From: Proteocatella sp041738345
Lineage (GTDB): Bacteria > Bacillota > Clostridia > Peptostreptococcales > Filifactoraceae
Length of the DNA: 64,000 nucleotides
Direction of reading: 5' to 3'
NCBI GenBank assembly: GCA_041738345.1
Contig: JBGSPX010000038.1
Span: 1-64,000, forward strand
Part shown: positions 60,534-64,000 of the stretch, piece after piece
How the letters are laid out: every line of letters begins with the position of its first letter
Position numbering within the stretch: position 1 is the first letter of the stretch
Program-made: the position numbers and the translations under genes
The notes under the pieces: generated by a model
The model's input: the letters and a program-made list of their open reading frames with translations, nothing else
Told to the model about the DNA's origin: nothing
Database searches by the model: none

Positions 60534-61394
60534 ATGGAAGTTAAAATAGCAAAATATAGTGGGTATTGTTTTGGGGTAAAAAGAGCTATGGATATGGCGT
60601 GGGAAGAGCTTACAGCTAAGAATACTGCGCCTAAAAATATTATTTATTCAATCGGTCCATTGATTCATAATGACCAAGCAATGAAAAAATATAAAGAACA
60701 AGGACTTTCAATTGAGGAAAAAGTAGAAAATATTGAAAAAAATTCAACCGCTATAGTAAGAAGTCATGGACTTCCGAAGTACTTTTATGATAAAATGGAA
60801 GAGAAGTCCATAAGAATAGTGGATGCTACTTGTCCTTTTGTAAAAAAAATCCAAGATATTGTTTATAAAAGCCATATTAGTGGTAGTAAAATAATATTGA
60901 TTGGTGACAGTAGCCATCCAGAAGTTATAGGAATAAATGGTTGGGCTGAAAATTCGTCTATTATTATTAATTCACTTGATGATGCTTCTGAGTTTGAAGT
61001 AGATAATGAAAAAGACTATATTGTAGTAGTACAAACTACTTATAAACTTCAAAAGTATCAACAAATTGAAAAAATATTAAAAAATAGATTAAAAAAAGTT
61101 GAATTCTTCAATACCATATGCTATGCTACAAGGGAAAGACAAGATGCCGCAAGAGAATTATCAAAAGAAGTTGATGCGATGATAGTTGTGGGTGGTAAAA
61201 GTAGTTCAAACACCAAAAAATTAGCTGAGATATGTGCGGAGAATTGTATTACTTTTTTAATTGAGACAGCTGAGGAACTTGACCTAAAAAAAATCGAAAA
61301 CTTTGAAAAGATTGGAATTTCAGCAGGAGCATCAACCCCTGATTTCATAATCAAAGAAGTTGAAGATTTAATTGTTAACAAAATAAACATTTAA
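60534..61394 (+). CDS. ispH: 4-hydroxy-3-methylbut-2-enyl diphosphate reductase
   Basis: A 286-residue IspH. The cluster cysteines appear in YSGYCFGVKRA (C12), DATCPFV and NTICYATRERQ. It carries out the last step of the MEP isoprenoid pathway with a 4Fe-4S cluster. In many clostridia this protein is fused to S1 domains; here it ends at residue 286 and the S1 protein is a separate gene 14 bases later. GAGG lies upstream of the ATG within plsC. Confidence 0.96.
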   Translation: MEVKIAKYSGYCFGVKRAMDMAWEELTAKNTAPKNIIYSIGPLIHNDQAMKKYKEQGLSIEEKVENIEKNSTAIVRSHGLPKYFYDKMEEKSIRIVDATCPFVKKIQDIVYKSHISGSKIILIGDSSHPEVIGINGWAENSSIIINSLDDASEFEVDNEKDYIVVVQTTYKLQKYQQIEKILKNRLKKVEFFNTICYATRERQDAARELSKEVDAMIVVGGKSSSNTKKLAEICAENCITFLIETAEELDLKKIENFEKIGISAGASTPDFIIKEVEDLIVNKINI

Positions 61395-61408
61395 GGAGTT
61401 GGAAATTA

Positions 61409-62488
61409 ATGAGCAGTGAAATGGAAAGATTATTATTGGAAGAAGAGCAAAATTACCAGGAGGTTTACAAAGGTTCGAGAGTTAGAGGAATCGTAGAAGT
61501 GATAAAGCCAGATTCATTCTATATTTCTTTAAGCTACAAAACTGATGGAGTTCTTCCAAAATCAGAAGCGGGAGACTGCGATGATATAAAAGTTGGAGAT
61601 GAATTAGATTTAGAAGTTATAAAAATTGACAAAAATACAGGAGAGATTCTTTTATCTAAGAAAAGACTTGATGATTTCAGAGCTTGGGACGAAATCAGCC
61701 TAGGAGATATCATAAACGTTAAAGTTTCTGAGAAAAATGAAAAAGGACTTATCGCTAAGTTCAAAGGATCAATAAGAGGATTCTTACCTTTAAGCCATAT
61801 CGAAACTAGATTTATAGGCGAAGATGCTTTAGAAAAATACATCGGACAAGAATTCGATGCAGAAATCATAGATTTAGATCCTAAAAAGAGAAGACTTATC
61901 CTTTCAAGAAAAAATCTTCTTCTTAAAGAGCAAAATGAAATGAAAAAAGCTATCCTTGATAAAATCGTAGAAGGCGAAGTATTCAAAGGTATAGTTAAAG
62001 ATATAAAAGATTACGGTATATTCGTAGATCTTGGTGGCGTAACAGGACTTGTTCACGTTAGTGAATTATCTTGGAATAGAAAAGATAACATAGAGAAATC
62101 TTTCAAAATCGATCAAGAAGTAGATGTTCAAATCTTAAGCTTCGATAAAGAAAAAGAAAGATTATCACTAAGTATCAAATCATTAATGCCAAATCCATGG
62201 GCTGTTTTTGTTGAAAACAACCATGTTGGAGATATACTTGCTGGAGAAGTAAAAAATATCAAAGATTACGGTATTTTCGTTTCTCTAGGAGATGGAATCG
62301 ATGGATTCGTTCATATTTCAAATATGTCAGCAGATTTTGTAAAAAATCCTAGCGAAGTAGTAAAAGTTGGCGACAGAATTGAAGCTAAAATACTAAACAT
62401 CGATCCAGAAACTCAAAAAATAGAGTTAACTTTAAACCTTAAAGAAATTGAAGCACAAGAAGAGGTTGAAAACACTGAGGAGGTATAA
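61409..62488 (+). CDS. rpsA: Ribosomal protein S1-like protein, four S1 domains
   Basis: A 359-residue protein with four S1 RNA-binding repeats, near residues 20-90 (GSRVRGIVEVIKPDSFYISL), 107-172 (GDIINVKVSEKNEKGLIAKF), 193-262 and 279-349 (both with KDYGIF...GxxGxVHxS). An acidic tail follows. It probably helps mRNA engage the ribosome. Codons show more C-ending choices (ATC, TTC, GTT, CTT) than in the neighbours, a sign of high expression. AAGGAG lies before the ATG. The rubredoxin gene follows after two bases. Confidence 0.92.
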   Translation: MSSEMERLLLEEEQNYQEVYKGSRVRGIVEVIKPDSFYISLSYKTDGVLPKSEAGDCDDIKVGDELDLEVIKIDKNTGEILLSKKRLDDFRAWDEISLGDIINVKVSEKNEKGLIAKFKGSIRGFLPLSHIETRFIGEDALEKYIGQEFDAEIIDLDPKKRRLILSRKNLLLKEQNEMKKAILDKIVEGEVFKGIVKDIKDYGIFVDLGGVTGLVHVSELSWNRKDNIEKSFKIDQEVDVQILSFDKEKERLSLSIKSLMPNPWAVFVENNHVGDILAGEVKNIKDYGIFVSLGDGIDGFVHISNMSADFVKNPSEVVKVGDRIEAKILNIDPETQKIELTLNLKEIEAQEEVENTEEV

Positions 62489-62490
62489 CT

Positions 62491-62649
62491 ATGAAAAGTT
62501 ATGTATGTGATGTATGTGGATATGTTTATGATCCAGCTGTGGGCGACCCAGATAATGGAGTAGCACCAGGAACAGCATTTGAAAGTATATCAGAAGATTG
62601 GGTTTGTCCGCTTTGTGGAGTAGGTAAAGATCAATTCTCAGAAGAGTAA
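62491..62649 (+). CDS. Rubredoxin
   Basis: A 52-residue rubredoxin: MKSYVCDVCGYVYDPAVGDP with CxxCG, then DWVCPLCGVGKDQF with the second CxxCG. The four cysteines bind a single iron. It carries electrons to reductases such as those that remove oxygen or superoxide in anaerobes. GAGGAGGT at 62476-62483 is a strong site for the ATG at 62491. It starts two bases after the S1 protein gene; a terminator follows. Confidence 0.97.
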   Translation: MKSYVCDVCGYVYDPAVGDPDNGVAPGTAFESISEDWVCPLCGVGKDQFSEE

Positions 62650-62660
62650 TAAAAAGAAAA

Positions 62661-62682
62661 GAGTGGTATACCCACTCTTTTT
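62661..62682 (+). terminator. Rho-independent terminator of the cmk-rubredoxin operon
   Basis: GAGTGG (62661-62666) pairs with CCACTC (62672-62677), extended by A/T pairs; TTTTT follows. Confidence 0.85.
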
Positions 62683-62748
62683 AAATTGTATAAAATTTTA
62701 AATATAATTTAGCTTATTGAAATTTTACTAGAAAAGGGGAATATTAAG

Positions 62749-63156
62749 ATGAAAAAATATAATCTGGATAGTAAAGGTTTTACTTTGATTGAGCTTCTTG
62801 TTGTAATAACAATATTAGTTGCCCTAACACTCTTAGGTACATATAAGTATTTCAATATAGTAGAGGAAAATAAGCAGAATATAGACATAAGCAATGCTAA
62901 AATATTAGCAGAAGCAGTTTCTGTAGCTGAAGCTACTGGAAAACTAAAACTTGATTCCACTTCAAAAGAAGTTAAATTTGAAGATCTAAAGGATATTTTA
63001 AATAAAGAAGTAAGGCCGACTAGCAAAAAATACGGTGGGACTGACGGTAATGGCGTATTCATAATAAAGGTCAAAAAAGTTGGAAATGACTTTGAAACTG
63101 AAATAACTGCAAACGGAGAAGCGCTATATCCAAATATAGTTAAAAAAGATGAGTAG
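62749..63156 (+). CDS. Type IV pilin-like prepilin
   Basis: A 135-residue protein with a short leader MKKYNLDSKG and the prepilin cleavage site G-FTLIELLVVITILVALTLLG, including the glutamate at +5. The rest is a small soluble head. It would be processed by a prepilin peptidase and join a pilus or pseudopilus. No other pilus gene is nearby, so it is an orphan. AAAGGGG precedes the ATG. recJ starts 18 bases after the stop. Confidence 0.9.
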   Translation: MKKYNLDSKGFTLIELLVVITILVALTLLGTYKYFNIVEENKQNIDISNAKILAEAVSVAEATGKLKLDSTSKEVKFEDLKDILNKEVRPTSKKYGGTDGNGVFIIKVKKVGNDFETEITANGEALYPNIVKKDE

Positions 63157-63174
63157 AATAAAGGAAAATGTACT

Positions 63175-64000
63175 ATGCAGAAATGGATTTTAAAAAAAGC
63201 AAAAATTAATTATAACGATATATTAGACGATTTTAAAATAGATCCGCTTTTAGCTAAAATACTTTCCAAAAAAGATTTTAAAACTAAAGCAGAAATTTAT
63301 AACTATCTATACCCAAACAAAACTCAAATGCATGATCCATTTTTATTAAATGGTATGGAGCAGGCGGTAAAGCTAATAAAAGAAGATATAGCACACAATA
63401 AAAAAATCCTCATATCTCTAGATTATGATGTAGATGGAATAATAAGCGGCGCCATAGCCTATAGAGGTCTTAGTCGATTAGGGGCAAATTGCAGTTATAT
63501 TCTTCCACATAGAGTAAAAGATGGCTATGGAATAAATGAACGTATTATAAACAAAGCTTTTGAAGAAAAATTCGACACTATTATCACTTTTGATAATGGG
63601 ATAGCAGCATTTGAGCCTATAGCACTTGCTAAAAAACTTGGAATAAGAACTATAGTGACAGATCATCACGATATTCCTTTTTCTATAGATGATAATGAAC
63701 AAAAAATATATAAAGAAGTTGAAGCTGATGTAGTAATAAATCCTAAACATCATAACTGCAATTATCCATTTGAAGGGATATGTGCAGGAACCATAGCCTA
63801 TAAGCTAATATGCGCCCTATACCGTGAATATGATATTCCAGAAAAAGAATCTGAAGAACTGTTAGCTTTAGCAAGTATTGCTACGATATGTGATGTTATG
63901 GAGCTAAAGGATGAAAATAGAGCTGTAGTTTCCTTTGGTTTACAGCATCTTAAGAATACACAGAATCTTGGGTTAAGAGCCTTATTTGAAATATATAACT
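63175..64000 (+). CDS. recJ: Single-stranded-DNA exonuclease RecJ (partial, runs off the window)
   Basis: The frame is open from ATG 63175 to the end of the window (275 codons). The DHH phosphoesterase motifs are SLDYDVDG (motif I), TFDNGIA (motif II) and TDHHDIP (motif III, DHH). A region reading IATICDVMELKDENR matches the motif IV area. RecJ is a 5'-3' exonuclease of single strands in recombination and mismatch repair. AAAGGA at 63160-63165 serves the start. The C-terminal half lies beyond 64000. Confidence 0.95.
   Translation, partial: MQKWILKKAKINYNDILDDFKIDPLLAKILSKKDFKTKAEIYNYLYPNKTQMHDPFLLNGMEQAVKLIKEDIAHNKKILISLDYDVDGIISGAIAYRGLSRLGANCSYILPHRVKDGYGINERIINKAFEEKFDTIITFDNGIAAFEPIALAKKLGIRTIVTDHHDIPFSIDDNEQKIYKEVEADVVINPKHHNCNYPFEGICAGTIAYKLICALYREYDIPEKESEELLALASIATICDVMELKDENRAVVSFGLQHLKNTQNLGLRALFEIYN

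Noticed and set aside
1..64000. CRISPR array
   Set aside because: No regularly spaced direct repeats were seen anywhere, and the Cas4-like cysteine pattern at 3276 is part of a helicase with no cas genes around it.

Overview
The window is AT-rich DNA from a low-GC Gram-positive, most likely an anaerobic member of the Clostridia. Pointers are the cluster cmk-plsC-ispH-S1 protein-rubredoxin, a T-box in front of leuS, a tmRNA tag ending in AIAA, AGGAG-type ribosome binding sites almost everywhere, MutS2 and HPr kinase, and three large cyclic-di-GMP enzymes. The species cannot be fixed from the sequence alone.

Left arm, 1-11413: an accessory island. The 3' end of the tmRNA gene (ssrA, minus strand, 11414-11763) points into it, and a truncated, frameshifted large serine recombinase lies directly against that end, as expected of an element integrated at ssrA. 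The island carries the last 50 bases of an unknown gene, two overlapping PD-(D/E)XK nuclease-like genes (152-2079, minus), a divergent XRE regulator (2219-2941), and two very large helicase genes. The first (3276-6530) is an Upf1/Dna2-like SF1B helicase with a Cas4/Dna2-style cysteine pattern in its N-terminal part. The second (6602-9181) is a UvrD-like helicase with a complete DEDDh exonuclease embedded between its helicase motifs. The regulator plus two helicase-nucleases is my main candidate for an undescribed defence or DNA-processing system. A secreted ComEC-like metallo-beta-lactamase protein (9303-10379) sits between the helicases and the recombinase remnant.

Middle, 11414-47298: ordinary chromosome with many small regulated units. 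These are an M13 peptidase, an aldehyde dehydrogenase, feoA joined to a c-di-GMP enzyme behind a DtxR-like box, a serine beta-lactamase-fold protein, a GNAT/YoaP-DUF1801 fusion followed by a DNA-alkylation-repair fragment, topB, a sensory EAL protein, the methionine ABC transporter metNIQ with a LysR gene, a cold-shock gene with a long leader, tldD-tldE, a CPBP protease, a TetR regulator with a near-textbook operator followed by a CDF transporter, a diguanylate cyclase joined to a two-component system, corA, an HxlR regulator divergent from a flavoprotein and a monooxygenase, a lipoprotein, a radical SAM enzyme, and a ribbon-helix-helix/coiled-coil protein with a very large inverted repeat at its promoter.

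Right arm, 47420-64000: core housekeeping. leuS with its T-box reads left. A long rightward series follows: uvrC-hprK, zapA, a U32 peptidase, mutS2, an RpiR regulator, cmk, plsC, ispH, a four-domain S1 protein, rubredoxin, a lone type IV-like prepilin, and recJ, which runs off the end.

All functions are read from motifs and gene context; no database search was run.
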